64,000 nt of DNA from Bacillus sp. V5-8f (GTDB lineage Bacteria; Bacillota; Bacilli; Bacillales; DSM-1321), in assembly GCF_002863565.1 (NCBI RefSeq), contig NZ_PGUW01000011.1, forward strand, positions 62,001 through 126,000. Direction: 5' to 3'. This document shows positions 1 through 12,935 of the stretch, in pieces. The position numbers and the translations under genes are program-made. How positions within the stretch are numbered: the first letter of the stretch is position 1; every line of letters begins with the position of its first letter. The notes under the pieces were generated by a model. That model saw nothing but the letters and a program-made list of their open reading frames with translations. It ran no database searches and was not told the origin of the DNA.

Positions 1-170
1 AATTATTCACATTATGATATTATTAATGGTGCAAAGTTAATATCCTAATATAGGTGAGCGCGGAAATTTTGATTCTTTTGCGTTTCAAAATTGCCTTACG
101 TTACTTTATATGAAATTGGTAATTTAGTAATAGAAGTTATGAAGTTACTTTTTTAGATAGGATGATAGAA

Positions 171-2837
171 ATGGTTGGAATGAAAAGTCTATTCTTGCAA
201 TTTAATGGTAAAACATTTCTTTTTATCTCTATCTTGGGTCTAGTTCTTTTTTGTTCAAGTTTTAAATTAACTTTAGTTTATGGAATCACCTTCACTTTTA
301 CCAGTATTTTCATGTTTCTCATGCTTCGGCTATTCGGCCTTGCTCATTCCATTATAGCAGGAATGCTAGCTTTTCTTTTTGTACCCCACAATTTTACAAG
401 TATATTTGGACATACGATTGTCCTATTAGAAATTATATTTGTTGAAGCGTTCTTCTATAGGGGCAGAAAGGCAAAGATGATCTTTGTTGATGCACTTTTT
501 TGGTTGACTATTGGCTTGGCCTCCATATTTTACCTCAATCGCACTGCCTTATCCGAGAATGCTTTATATTTTGTCATGTCTAAAGATTTCTTCAATGGGC
601 TTTTTAATGTCCTGATTGCAGATATGCTTTTAGCCTATTTTCCTTTTTACAAACTACTAGCTAAATTAAATAAAAATCACGTATCCATTCACCAATTTCT
701 AACTCATGTAACGTTAATCTCAATTCTAATTCCTTTTTGCTTAAGTGTTCTGACAAATACAAGGAATTCACATGAATTTATTCATGATATAGAAAGGCAA
801 GCTAAGAGTAATATCATTCAAATTGAACAAGAGCTGCTCCTATGGAATGCGGATGATCTTAGGAAGCTGTCTTTATACGGAAGCACTCAAATGGACAAAT
901 TAGATAAGGTTGTTCAGCAAAAAAAATCACGTGATTTTGATATTGTTATTTCGGGTTTTCACAACGATGTAATCGTTTCCACTTCAAACACGATTTCTGT
1001 AAAGGAAAAGTATGATTGGCAGCATACGTATGATATCAAAAAGGTTTCAAATAATGTTTATCGGGTGCTGCCAAAAGGACAAGATGACGGCTTGCCTATT
1101 ATTAAATGGGAGGCAGGAAAATATGTTTATGTTAAACCTGTTGATCCTTTATCGCTTAATATAAACATTGAGTTTCCGATTGTTAAATACCAGGAGTACA
1201 TATATCGTGATTTTTTGGATAAACTCGGTTATTCACTCGTATTTGCTTTAGGAACGGTACTTCTCATACTGGTTGTCAGTCGAATATTAATGAATAACTT
1301 AAAGCAATTGACGGTTGTAACGACAGGTTTGCCTCAGAAACTATTTCATCTAGAAACGGTAGAGTGGCCGCAAAGTAACGTAGCAGAATTGCGGTTGCTC
1401 ACCCGAAATTTGATGAAGATGGCTGATAAGCTAAAAGAATTATTTCAAGAAAGCCATGAAATGAATGAACAGCTTAGGGACCGGACAAAAAAATTAAAAG
1501 AGTCAGAAGAACAGCTGCATCAATTAGCTTTTTATGATGTATTGACCGGATTGCCCAACCGCCTTCATTTCCAAACTTATGTGAAGCAGCTTATTACAAA
1601 TAATGCGACGAAACATTTAGCGGTTATTTTTATTGATTTAAATCAGTTTAAGCGAATCAATGACACGTTAGGCCATGACGCCGGAGACACACTCCTTCAG
1701 TTGACGGCGAGTAAACTGCGTTCCTTACAGAATAGCGAAAGAGAGGTTTTTCGGCTTGGCGGGGATGAATTTGTTGTTGTCCATTGTGTGGAAGGCCAAG
1801 AAGAAGTCTCCGAAACACTAGAAAGAATCCTTAAAGAATTTTCAACATGCTTTTCGATTCAAGGACAAACGCTATATATTACCGCCAGTATAGGAATCAG
1901 CATGTATCCGGAGGATGGAACGGACTTGGATACTCTGGTAAAGTGCGCGGACTCAGCGATGTATCTTTCAAAGGAAAAAGGCGGAAATGTCCCGCAATTT
2001 TTTGATGAATCCATGAGAGACAGATTCCAAGAACGCCTATTGATTGAAAATGCATTACGCCAAGCGGTTGAGAAAGGTGATTTTGAGCTATTTTATCAAC
2101 CGAAGACTAGAGCTGGGATGGTAACAAGCATGGAAGCGTTGATGCGTTGGCATGACCCGGTTTTGGGGTTTGTTTCTCCATCCACCTTCATTCCGATTGC
2201 AGAGGAAATTGGATTGATCCTGCAGATTGATGAGTGGGCACTCATGGAGGCTTGTAAACAAAACAAGGAATGGCATGATCAAGGCTTAGCACAAATTCCG
2301 GTGTCTGCAAATTTATCCGCCAAGCACTTTCAACAGGATTATTTGGTTTCAATGATAAAGAAGACTTTGGATGAATCGGGGATGGACCCCAAATTTTTAA
2401 AATTAGAGATCACGGAGAGTGTTTTTATTAAAGATGCCAAGCATGTGGCGGAAGTCATCTATAAGCTGAAAAGTTTAGATGTCCACATTTCGATCGATGA
2501 CTTTGGAAAGGGATATTCGTCCTTATACCAACTATTGCATCTTCCAATTGACGAAATTAAGATTGACCGCCAATTTATTGAGGGAATTGATCAGGATGTA
2601 AAAAAAGCATTATTAGTTTCATCCGTTCTTGATATTGCCCATGGACTTGATTTAAATGTAGTAGCGGAAGGAGTAGAAACAGAGAAAGAAAGAGATCTAC
2701 TGGTACAAATGGGATGCGATGAGCTTCAGGGTTATTTGTTTAGTCCTCCCATCAGTAAAATAAAGATGGCAGAATTCTTATGTGTGGACGAAAGTTTAGC
2801 AATGAGTAGTAGCACGAAGATTGAAACAGCACAATAA
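171..2837 (+). CDS. Membrane GGDEF-EAL c-di-GMP turnover protein
   Basis: Bifunctional-type cyclic-di-GMP enzyme: a GGDEF domain (family role: makes c-di-GMP from two GTP) followed by an EAL domain (family role: cleaves it to pGpG). The first 200 residues hold several hydrophobic segments, then an extracytoplasmic stretch (about 205-350), one more membrane segment near 355-375 and a linker. GGDEF lies near residue 530 in intact form (LGGDEF), and the EAL half keeps EALMRW, DDFGKGYSSL and EGVET, so both domains look catalytically complete. Three in-frame ATGs exist at 162, 171 and 180; the AGG at 159-161 is correctly spaced only for 171. It is transcribed alone. Which activity dominates cannot be told from sequence. 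Two c-di-GMP riboswitches elsewhere in the window are likely readers of the same signal. Confidence 0.93.
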   Translation: MVGMKSLFLQFNGKTFLFISILGLVLFCSSFKLTLVYGITFTFTSIFMFLMLRLFGLAHSIIAGMLAFLFVPHNFTSIFGHTIVLLEIIFVEAFFYRGRKAKMIFVDALFWLTIGLASIFYLNRTALSENALYFVMSKDFFNGLFNVLIADMLLAYFPFYKLLAKLNKNHVSIHQFLTHVTLISILIPFCLSVLTNTRNSHEFIHDIERQAKSNIIQIEQELLLWNADDLRKLSLYGSTQMDKLDKVVQQKKSRDFDIVISGFHNDVIVSTSNTISVKEKYDWQHTYDIKKVSNNVYRVLPKGQDDGLPIIKWEAGKYVYVKPVDPLSLNINIEFPIVKYQEYIYRDFLDKLGYSLVFALGTVLLILVVSRILMNNLKQLTVVTTGLPQKLFHLETVEWPQSNVAELRLLTRNLMKMADKLKELFQESHEMNEQLRDRTKKLKESEEQLHQLAFYDVLTGLPNRLHFQTYVKQLITNNATKHLAVIFIDLNQFKRINDTLGHDAGDTLLQLTASKLRSLQNSEREVFRLGGDEFVVVHCVEGQEEVSETLERILKEFSTCFSIQGQTLYITASIGISMYPEDGTDLDTLVKCADSAMYLSKEKGGNVPQFFDESMRDRFQERLLIENALRQAVEKGDFELFYQPKTRAGMVTSMEALMRWHDPVLGFVSPSTFIPIAEEIGLILQIDEWALMEACKQNKEWHDQGLAQIPVSANLSAKHFQQDYLVSMIKKTLDESGMDPKFLKLEITESVFIKDAKHVAEVIYKLKSLDVHISIDDFGKGYSSLYQLLHLPIDEIKIDRQFIEGIDQDVKKALLVSSVLDIAHGLDLNVVAEGVETEKERDLLVQMGCDELQGYLFSPPISKIKMAEFLCVDESLAMSSSTKIETAQ

Positions 2838-3010
2838 TAACTTAGTTGTAATATAGTGGTAATATGAGGTAGAATAGTACTATGAAAACGGTGGTTAAAT
2901 AGGACTGTATCGTACTGAGTATTTCATTTTACTAAATATATTTGTACATTGGACATTGCTTAGTATGATAGGGATAAGTTTTATAGAGTTTATAATTATG
3001 GGGGTTACGA

Positions 3011-3832
3011 ATGGTTGGAAAGATTGCTTCATTAGAGAATTTAATTGCTGCTGTGCCATTGATAAAAGACTGTTTACCAGTGGATTCGTCAATTACAATC
3101 TCTAATTTGGAAAAGGTAGTTGGTGTTTTTCCCGGTGAGAGTGTAAACCTTGGCATAAATGTAGGGGATGTTCTACATCCGCAAACTCCAATCGCACAGG
3201 CCATGAAACAAAGAACATCTATTCATGTAAATGTTCCTGAGCATGTCTATGGATTTGAATTTACAGCAAGGGCCATGCCTATTTATGATATAGCAGGTAC
3301 AATGATCGGTGGCATGGGGATTGCCATGCGAAGGCAAACCGAACTGAGGCTTATGGCTGACCAAATGATGCATTCACTAACTAAAGTTAATGAAGGCATG
3401 AGCGACGTTTCAACGGGAGCGGTTTCTTTAGCGGACTTTACACAGCAGCTTATAGCAGAATCACAGCATGTGACGGAAGATGTAAAAAAATCCGGCGAAG
3501 TATTACAAATCATTAAAAAAATTGCTGAGCAAACTAATTTATTAGGCTTAAATGCAGCTATTGAGGCCGCGCATGCCGGAGAAAAAGGCAAAGGATTCGG
3601 AATTGTAGCTAACGAAATTCGAAAACTATCGAATGAAACAGTTACATCTACCAACAAAATTCGCGAGACATTATTGCAATCTCAGGATGCTACCGCTGAA
3701 ATTGTGCAATCTATCCAAAAAATGAACTCCATTGGGATGGATCAGGCATCTTCGATTCAAAATATATCGGCCGTTCTAGAAGAACTTCAAAAAATGTCAG
3801 AAAAATTAAATCAATTTGCCGAAAAATTGTAA
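3011..3832 (+). CDS. Soluble methyl-accepting chemotaxis receptor (YfmS-like)
   Basis: Cytosolic chemoreceptor of 273 residues with no membrane segment. Residues 1-110 form a small sensor-like domain ([16 protein letters not shown] region); residues about 125-270 are a shortened MCP signalling domain with the highly conserved hairpin tip around [20 protein letters not shown]. Receptors of this kind signal to CheA/CheW and sense an internal cue; B. subtilis YfmS is the closest type I know. A GGGGG run six bases before the ATG supports the start, and a clear terminator follows. The N-terminal domain resembles that of the LytTR regulator at 33197, suggesting a shared ligand-binding module (inference). 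Confidence 0.88.
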   Translation: MVGKIASLENLIAAVPLIKDCLPVDSSITISNLEKVVGVFPGESVNLGINVGDVLHPQTPIAQAMKQRTSIHVNVPEHVYGFEFTARAMPIYDIAGTMIGGMGIAMRRQTELRLMADQMMHSLTKVNEGMSDVSTGAVSLADFTQQLIAESQHVTEDVKKSGEVLQIIKKIAEQTNLLGLNAAIEAAHAGEKGKGFGIVANEIRKLSNETVTSTNKIRETLLQSQDATAEIVQSIQKMNSIGMDQASSIQNISAVLEELQKMSEKLNQFAEKL

Positions 3833-3846
3833 ATGATTGAACTGTA

Positions 3847-3876
3847 CCCCAATTGATAAACAATTGGGGTGCTTTT
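3847..3876 (+). terminator. Rho-independent terminator after the soluble receptor
   Basis: Nine-base perfect inverted repeat (CCCCAATTG / CAATTGGGG) with a five-base loop, followed by a short T run. Confidence 0.85.
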
Positions 3877-3902
3877 GACATAAGGGGATTTATTTAATGC
3901 TT

Positions 3903-4367
3903 TTAAACCGATTGTCTACCCTCGAATGGAAGATCATCGTCCTTTGTAGTACGTTTTTTCAAAAAACCAAAGAAATTCTCGATTTCCCGTTCTGCACTTA
4001 AGAGAGAATCCGAACCATGGATTACATTCTCTTCTTTTATATTTGCAAAATCTCCGCGAATTGTACCTGGCATTGCTTCCGAGGGACTTGTCTTGCCAAT
4101 CATGAGGCGAGAAACTTCAATTATATTTTCCCCTTCCCAGACCATTGCAAAAACAGGACCGGATATAATAAACTCCACTAATTCGCCAAAGAATGGCTTC
4201 TCCTGATGTTCCATATAATGATATTCAGCTTTAGCGCGGTCCACTGTCATAAGCTCTGCATTTAATAACGTAAAACCTTTTTGTTCAAAGCGTTTGATGA
4301 TTTCTCCGATTAATCCTCGTTGCACTCCATCAGGCTTTACCATAATAAACGTGCGCTGTAATGCCAT
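3903..4367 (-). CDS. ndk: Nucleoside diphosphate kinase
   Basis: Transfers the gamma phosphate of ATP to other (d)NDPs through a phospho-histidine. The protein begins with the family's [13 protein letters not shown] and has the active-site His117 in NVIHGSDS; length 154 is normal. AGAGGTG seven bases before the ATG fixes the start. In B. subtilis ndk sits near menaquinone and chemotaxis genes; here it is a single-gene unit facing the soluble receptor, so it may be a relocated copy or a second paralogue (not decidable from this window). Confidence 0.97.
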   Translation of the reverse strand: MALQRTFIMVKPDGVQRGLIGEIIKRFEQKGFTLLNAELMTVDRAKAEYHYMEHQEKPFFGELVEFIISGPVFAMVWEGENIIEVSRLMIGKTSPSEAMPGTIRGDFANIKEENVIHGSDSLLSAEREIENFFGFLKKRTTKDDDLPFEGRQSV

Positions 4368-4875
4368 ACGATCACCTCTTTGATAAAATAACTATAAATG
4401 TCTTTATCAGAAACATCCCCACTCATGGTGTACTTTACCTCTTCTTAGGAATTAGTTCTGTATCCTTATTCATTATGGATAAAAATCACAAATTTCAAAC
4501 CAACTCATAACTAGAAAATTTTAAAACATCAGCATACAGGTGGTGAGGTAAGACCGTCACTTTTCAATCACTCATGAAAATTCAAACTGGGACTCCAAGA
4601 TACATTACGCAGAAAAACAGGCTTAAGCAGGAATGAGAAAATAATAATACTTTAGTAGTTTTACCAGCATTCTACAACAGAGTACCAGTCTGTCATACAG
4701 AAGTTTTGTAACCTAGAAACACAAAAACAGAGCACAAAAAAGATTGCGCCCCTTCTTATTAAATCATTACTTATCGTATGTATGCCATCTAAGTTTGATT
4801 CGTTGCTATAACAATGCAGCCAAGATACCCCATTAGCAGCCATATTCCATGTCTAATGGGGTTACAAAAGATATA
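4368..4875. other. Gene-poor spacer
   Basis: About 500 bases between ndk and the DUF2512 gene. A 60-codon minus-strand frame (4661-4843) has no recognisable protein features or ribosome binding site. The ndk promoter should lie in its left part, but I see no convincing -35/-10 pair. Confidence 0.5.
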
Positions 4876-5275
4876 TTAGTGAGTAGCGTTACGATGTTGT
4901 TTTTGATCAAATACGTAGTAATCAAGATATTTATGGAAGATCCACTCGCATACACTAATAATTACAGCACATATGAGAGAGACTGTTATCAGGCCGTCAT
5001 CATGAGAAAACAGGATTTCACCCATAATCCAGATGATCAAAAAAGCCAATACGGCATCAAAAGCGGTGGTAATAACATTTCTTTTATCCGGGTCTGATTG
5101 ATCCCCGATCATACGGAAAATGAATAGGTCACCAGGAAAATAGGTAAGGGCTGTTAAAGATAAGCTGATTAACAAAAGTTCATTAAGTTCTAAATGGAAC
5201 GCTCCTGGAAGAATCATTCCTAAAGCAACTGCGATCATTACAAACTTGATGAGAATGGGTTTTGCATGTTTCGAT
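4876..5275 (-). pseudogene. DUF2512 (YndM-type) membrane protein with broken start codon
   Basis: Four hydrophobic segments and the overall pattern (LLISLSLTALTYFPGDLFI, then FLIIWIMGEIL) fit the DUF2512 family of small Bacillus membrane proteins, whose function I do not know. The open frame with an ATG starts only at 5238, where there is no ribosome binding site. Upstream, the same frame continues with HAKPILIKFVM, which looks like the family's N-terminus. A strong AGGGAGG (5283-5289) is followed seven bases later by ATCG instead of ATG; removing the C at 5273 restores a start giving MKHAKPILIKFV. Either a recent one-base insertion has damaged initiation or this is a sequence error. The rest of the frame is intact. 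Confidence 0.65.
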
Positions 5276-5394
5276 CTCTTTTCCTCCCTTATATATGGTT
5301 ATCCCTTATGCATTTTAGAATAAATACCGGAACATATAGAAAAGAGAGAGAAGATGGTTTCTTCTCTCTGCTATCTTTGTTCTGGATAGGATTT

Positions 5395-5748
5395 TTAATC
5401 ATCTTCACGCTGTCTTGCTCTTGCTTCTCCGCCCTTGCGTCCAGCTTCTTCTCTGCTCATTTTTCCATCGCTGTCATCATCACGCTGTTCAGCTCGTGCG
5501 TTTCCGCCTTTTTCACCGATTTCTTGATAAAATTCTTTATCATGATTTTCAGAAGTCGCTTCGCCACCCTTCCGTCCAATCTCTTGATAGAATTCCTTGT
5601 CATGGTTTTCAGCCGTGGCTTCTCCGCCTTTGCGTCCGATTTCCTGATAAAATTCCCTGCCGTGATTTTCAGCTGTAGCTTCTCCGCCTTTGCGTCCTGC
5701 TTCTTCTACCGTCATTTTTCCATTCTTTTCTCTGTCGTTCTTAGCCAT
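5395..5748 (-). CDS. GsiB-like general stress protein with KGG repeats
   Basis: Very hydrophilic 117-residue protein built from five copies of a roughly 20-22 residue unit ending in GRKGGEA (R/E-KGG core at each repeat), the KGG or 'stress-induced bacterial acidophilic repeat' found in B. subtilis GsiB. Such proteins are LEA/hydrophilin-like and are induced by heat, salt, ethanol and starvation; the biochemical role is unsettled. Two adjacent ATGs exist (5751 and 5748); AAGGAGG at 5757-5763 is eight bases from 5748, so I use that one. The longer frame to 5799 would cross the promoter. A SigB-type promoter directly upstream fits this family. Confidence 0.88.
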   Translation of the reverse strand: MAKNDREKNGKMTVEEAGRKGGEATAENHGREFYQEIGRKGGEATAENHDKEFYQEIGRKGGEATSENHDKEFYQEIGEKGGNARAEQRDDDSDGKMSREEAGRKGGEARARQREDD

Positions 5749-5798
5749 CATACATTCCTCCTTGTTCGTTTTATGAAGAAAGTGTGTCTGATACTTCA

Positions 5799-5823
5799 AT
5801 TCCCCGATTACAGAATTCGAAAC
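5799..5823 (-). promoter_or_regulatory. SigB-type promoter of the stress protein
   Basis: On the minus strand GTTTCG, 13 bases, GGGAAT, close to the SigB consensus GTTTAA / GGGWAW, placed about 35 bases upstream of the ribosome binding site. Confidence 0.65.
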
Positions 5824-5859
5824 ATTGTCAAGGGCATTTTTTATCGATTTTAGACGAAG

Positions 5860-6200
5860 TAAAAAAAGGGAGTCAGAACTTAAATTTTATTAAAATAGTA
5901 TATCTTCTGTAAGGATTTCTGATGATTAGCTGTATATTCTTAAATATTATGAATATTTTAATAATTAAATAATTCTTATAATAGTATTGTAATATATCAA
6001 TAAAAACCTTATAATACTATTTATCAGAAAGACAATTGTCTTTTCTGGATGGAACATGGTGGAATTCCCATTAATCGAGCCGTTGATGTCTAAAAAATTT
6101 TATACTCTATAGATGAATCTTTGATTCATTTGCAAACAATGTGTAAGAGAGATATAAATAGCTCCATATCTAGCAGCATAAGAAAGTCTATCTAATACAA
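5860..6200. promoter_or_regulatory. AT-rich control region upstream of sstT with repeats
   Basis: Holds two 14-base near-identical elements, CTTATAATAGTATT (5975-5988) and CTTATAATACTATT (6008-6021), whose starts are 33 bases apart, and just after them the perfect 16-base palindrome AAAGACAATTGTCTTT (6028-6043). The arrangement looks like operator sites for a dimeric regulator; no family can be assigned. Confidence 0.4.
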
Positions 6201-6213
6201 TGGGGGAACATCT

Positions 6214-7452
6214 ATGACTAATATACTAAAAAAATGGAGTAGGTTGAGTCTCGTCAAGCAAATCCTTGTAGGTTTGATTATTGGGATCATCCTGGCCTTA
6301 ACGATTCCCGAAGTTGCAAAACCTATTTCGATTTTAGGTTCTTTGTTTGTAGGTGCTTTGAAAGCAATTGCACCTGTGTTGGTACTCTTCTTGGTTATGT
6401 CGGCTATTGCCCAACATAAGCGTGGACATAAAACGAATATGAAATCCATCATCGTCCTATACCTTTTAGGGACCTTTTTAGCTGGATTAATCGCTGTTAT
6501 TGCAAGCTTTATTTTTCCTGTAGGTTTAACACTTGCAAAAGGTGCTGAGGGTGTGACGCCTCCTGGCGGTGTGGTAGAGGTTCTCAAAACATTGCTGCTG
6601 AACGTGGTAGATAACCCGGTTAATGCCATTGTGAATGCAAATTATATCGGAATCTTGACCTGGGCGGTAATTCTTGGATTGGCTTTACGAAATGCTGCTG
6701 ATACGACAAAAACATTGATTGGCAATTTTTCAGATGCTATTTCCAAAATGGTTTCATGGGTTATTAAATTTGCCCCATTAGGAATCATGGGTCTTGTATT
6801 TGAGTCTATTACAACGAATGGGATTGAGGCATTATTAAGCTACGGGAAATTACTTGCTGTGTTGATCGGCTGTATGGTCTTTGTGGCATTAGTTGTGAAT
6901 CCAATCATTGTCTTTGCAGTTATTAAGCAAAACCCTTACCCGCTTGTTCTAAAATGCTTAAAGGAAAGCGGAGTTACAGCATTCTTTACACGAAGTTCAG
7001 CTTCCAATATTCCTGTTAATATGAAATTATGTGAAAATCTAGGTTTAAATAAAGACAGTTATTCAGTATCGATTCCATTAGGTGCTACGATTAATATGGC
7101 TGGAGCCGCTGTTACGATTTCTGTTTTAACACTTGCGGCGGTTCATACACTTGGCATACAAGTGGACCTTCCTACAGCGATTCTGCTTAGCTTAGTAGCA
7201 GCTATATGCGCTTGCGGTGCCTCAGGTGTAGCCGGTGGATCCTTATTACTGATTCCTCTGGCATGCAGCTTGTTCGGGATCCCAAATGAAATTGCTATGC
7301 AGGTAGTTGGAGTAGGATTTATCATAGGTGTCCTGCAGGACTCTTTTGAAACGGCTCTAAACTCATCTACAGATGTAATCTTTACAGCGGCAGCCGAATT
7401 TAAGGAATGGCGTAAAGAAGGTAAAATAATAGAGATTAAAAAAGCGGCTTAA
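6214..7452 (+). CDS. sstT: Na+/serine-threonine symporter SstT
   Basis: Dicarboxylate/amino acid:cation symporter family (DAACS) protein that imports serine and threonine with sodium. The 412 residues contain about eight membrane segments plus re-entrant loops; [11 protein letters not shown] and the [13 protein letters not shown] stretch are the substrate/sodium-binding hairpin and the broken helix characteristic of SstT. Length is typical. A GGGGGA element precedes the ATG. Single-gene unit with its own terminator and an unusual repeat-rich upstream region. Confidence 0.95.
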   Translation: MTNILKKWSRLSLVKQILVGLIIGIILALTIPEVAKPISILGSLFVGALKAIAPVLVLFLVMSAIAQHKRGHKTNMKSIIVLYLLGTFLAGLIAVIASFIFPVGLTLAKGAEGVTPPGGVVEVLKTLLLNVVDNPVNAIVNANYIGILTWAVILGLALRNAADTTKTLIGNFSDAISKMVSWVIKFAPLGIMGLVFESITTNGIEALLSYGKLLAVLIGCMVFVALVVNPIIVFAVIKQNPYPLVLKCLKESGVTAFFTRSSASNIPVNMKLCENLGLNKDSYSVSIPLGATINMAGAAVTISVLTLAAVHTLGIQVDLPTAILLSLVAAICACGASGVAGGSLLLIPLACSLFGIPNEIAMQVVGVGFIIGVLQDSFETALNSSTDVIFTAAAEFKEWRKEGKIIEIKKAA

Positions 7453-7476
7453 CCAATATCATTATCCGCGAATGAG

Positions 7477-7510
7477 ATGCACCCCGTTGATATAATGGGG
7501 TGCATTTTTT
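7477..7510 (+). terminator. Terminator of sstT
   Basis: Nine-base perfect stem ATGCACCCC / GGGGTGCAT with an 11-base loop and a run of Ts. Confidence 0.9.
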
Positions 7511-7651
7511 ATGTAGAGTAAAAATTAGAAAAAACATGTGATGGTGAAAATTCGGAAGGGGTTTTTTTGTAGGGCAGAAAAACACCTATATCACACTTAA
7601 ATGAGAGGGTGAATTTAAAAGAAAAAAGCCACCTTGTCTTCCGGTTTAAAA

Positions 7652-7688
7652 ACAAACAAAAGGGATGCCCAAGTGAATATGGGCATCC
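7652..7688 (-). terminator. Terminator of the CBS-domain gene
   Basis: Stem GGATGCCCA / TGGGCATCC; on the minus strand it is followed by a T-rich stretch, 15 bases beyond the CBS gene's stop. Confidence 0.8.
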
Positions 7689-7703
7689 TGAGTAGGAACC
7701 TTA

Positions 7704-8127
7704 TTACATTGATTCTGCTGGATTTGAAATCTCCTCAAGTGCTTCTCCTGCCTCATCGTCTAGTTTATCTGTGACAGCGAGGTCCCCAAGCGAGACGATC
7801 CCAATTAATTTTCCATCCTCTACGATTGGCAGACGGCGGATCTGGACATCAGCCATTAAATCTGCTGCTTCCTCTGCCGTCATATGGACGGTTCCCCGAA
7901 CAGGGTCAGTTGTCATCACTTTTGATACAGAAGTATCACTTGGCAGCTGGCTCGCCAGCGCTTTTATGACTAAGTCGGCGGTCTGTTGCAAGGCCGGTTA
8001 GCTGGTCCCCCTCACAAATCGGAATCACTCCCACATCCAAGTCCTTCATTTTTTGTGCAACCTCGTAAATAGGGGTATCCGGTGGACATGATTCCACATC
8101 CCTTGTCATTACCTCTCCTATTTTCAA
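7704..8127 (-). pseudogene. CBS-domain protein (YhcV-like), frameshifted
   Basis: Should encode a 140-residue protein of two CBS domains, a module that binds adenine nucleotides. It opens with a TTG (8127) seven bases after GGGAGGA and reads MKIGEVMTRDVESC to LTGLATDR, then shifts frame: one extra C in CGCCGAC (about 7977-7978) turns the expected TDRDLVIKALAS into TDRRLSHKS. The second domain continues in the other frame from about 7975 to 7704 (KVMTTDPVRG, QIRRLPIVEDGKLIGIVSLGDLAV) and is otherwise perfect. With the extra base removed the length equals that of B. subtilis YhcV. Either a fresh mutation or a sequence error. A SigB-type promoter lies upstream. Confidence 0.88.
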
Positions 8128-8173
8128 TGTGATTCCTCCCTTTTAAAAATGTTGCTTTCGTTCTACTTTTTAA

Positions 8174-8199
8174 ATTCCCGGGGAATTCAGGTTAAAAAC
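8174..8199 (-). promoter_or_regulatory. SigB-type promoter of the CBS-domain gene
   Basis: Minus strand GTTTTT, 14 bases, GGGAAT, matching SigB consensus GTTTWW / GGGWAW, about 46 bases from the TTG start. The -10 also forms part of an AATTCCCCGGGAATT inverted repeat. Confidence 0.55.
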
Positions 8200-8278
8200 T
8201 GTTAGTTTTTGCAAATTTACATAATCGGTTATCCCATTAACGGTGGTAGACTCTGTTAAAAAACCAATTTTTTTTACA

Positions 8279-8308
8279 TTGACGTGTTCAAAATTTAGAG
8301 GTTAGAAT
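8279..8308 (+). promoter_or_regulatory. Promoter of licT
   Basis: TTGACG, 18 bases, TAGAAT: a good SigA-type promoter about 87 bases before licT. Confidence 0.6.
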
Positions 8309-8394
8309 CAATGATAGTATTATTCTGATACAAAAGACCTGTTAGTTGTGGTAGTGGGCTTAGGTTTGGGCAATATTCAGTGGAGGCTCTGTAA

Positions 8395-9228
8395 ATGAAA
8401 ATAGCAAAAGTGATTAACAACAATGTAATCAGTGTCCTTGACGAGCAAAAGAAAGAGTTAGTGGTAATGGGCAGAGGCATAGCTTTTCAAAAGAAGCCTG
8501 GCGATGCCGTGGACGAGGCACGAATTGAAAAGGTTTTTACCTTAGAGAATAAAGGTATATCGGACAAGCTACAAAAATTATTAAATGACATTCCCATGGA
8601 ATATATGACTGTATCCGAAGAAATCATAAACCATGCGAAAGTAAAACTCGGAAGAAAGTTAAATGACAATATCTATATATCTTTAACTGATCATATTCAC
8701 TTTGCGATTGAACGACAGCAAAAAGGCGTGAATATAACAAATGCATTGCTATGGGAAATTAAAAGAATATATAAGGATGAATATGCCGTTGGTAAAGAAG
8801 CGTTACAAATGATTCAACAAAAGCTGGGAATTAATCTTCCAGAGGATGAAGCTGGATTCCTTGCGATGCACATCGTCAATGCAGAACTAAACGAAGAAAT
8901 TCCGAACGTTGTCAATATTACAAAATTAGTTCAGGACGTCTTAAACATTGTTAAATACCATTTTAGAGTAGAATTGGATGAGGAATCATTAAATTATTTC
9001 CGTTTTCTCACTCATCTAAAGTTTTTCGCACAACGGCTTTTAAACGGCACATCGATGGATAGAGCAGATGATTTTCTTTACGATTTGATTAAGGATAAGC
9101 ATAAAGAGGTTTTTGAATGTACGCAAAAAATCAAAGCTTTTGTCGAAAGTGAATATAAACGTGAGTTAACGAAGGAAGAAATGGCCTATTTAGCTCTTCA
9201 TATTGAACGGGTGGTAAACCGAAAATAA
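8395..9228 (+). CDS. licT: LicT transcription antiterminator
   Basis: BglG/SacY-family RNA-binding antiterminator of 277 residues. Residues 1-56 are the CAT domain that binds the RAT hairpin (MKIAKVINNNVISVLDE); PRD1 (about 65-170) and PRD2 (about 172-277) carry the histidines phosphorylated by HPr and EII (H in DHIHFAIE, MHIVNAE, LTHLKFF, LALHIERV). In the family, beta-glucoside lets the unphosphorylated PRD1/phosphorylated PRD2 form bind RNA and stop termination. TGGAGG nine bases upstream fixes the start. Its targets, two RATs, lie just downstream before bglP. Confidence 0.97.
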   Translation: MKIAKVINNNVISVLDEQKKELVVMGRGIAFQKKPGDAVDEARIEKVFTLENKGISDKLQKLLNDIPMEYMTVSEEIINHAKVKLGRKLNDNIYISLTDHIHFAIERQQKGVNITNALLWEIKRIYKDEYAVGKEALQMIQQKLGINLPEDEAGFLAMHIVNAELNEEIPNVVNITKLVQDVLNIVKYHFRVELDEESLNYFRFLTHLKFFAQRLLNGTSMDRADDFLYDLIKDKHKEVFECTQKIKAFVESEYKRELTKEEMAYLALHIERVVNRK

Positions 9229-9264
9229 TTATACTGGGTGTGAAAGTGGAACAATTTATTGAAA

Positions 9265-9302
9265 AGAAAGCGTTGACAAAAATTGAAAGCGTATGCTATT
9301 TT
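9265..9302 (+). promoter_or_regulatory. bglPH promoter with two CcpA cre sites
   Basis: TTGACA (9273-9278), 18 bases, TATTTT (9297-9302). Two cre-like sequences overlap it: AGAAAGCGTTGACA (9265-9278) over the -35 and TGAAAGCGTATGCT (9284-9297) in the spacer, the latter one mismatch from TGWAARCGYTWNCW. This predicts catabolite repression of bglPH by CcpA/HPr-Ser-P. Confidence 0.65.
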
Positions 9303-9334
9303 AAATGTACAAAATAATATTCTTTGATTTTATT

Positions 9335-11422
<2,088 letters not shown>

Positions 11423-11463
11423 CAGTAAGGGAGATTGCCAGTCTCCCTATATGAGAAATTTAA

Positions 11464-12924
<1,461 letters not shown>

Positions 12925-12935
12925 AGGAATGAATA

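Noticed and set aside
4661-4843. 60-codon minus-strand frame between ndk and the DUF2512 gene
   Set aside because: No ribosome binding site, no domain or secretion features, composition typical of noncoding DNA.
5266-5853. 195-codon plus-strand frame opposite the GsiB-like gene
   Set aside because: It is the antisense reading of the KGG repeats, with repetitive low-complexity hydrophobic sequence and no ribosome binding site; the minus-strand gene has all expected signals.
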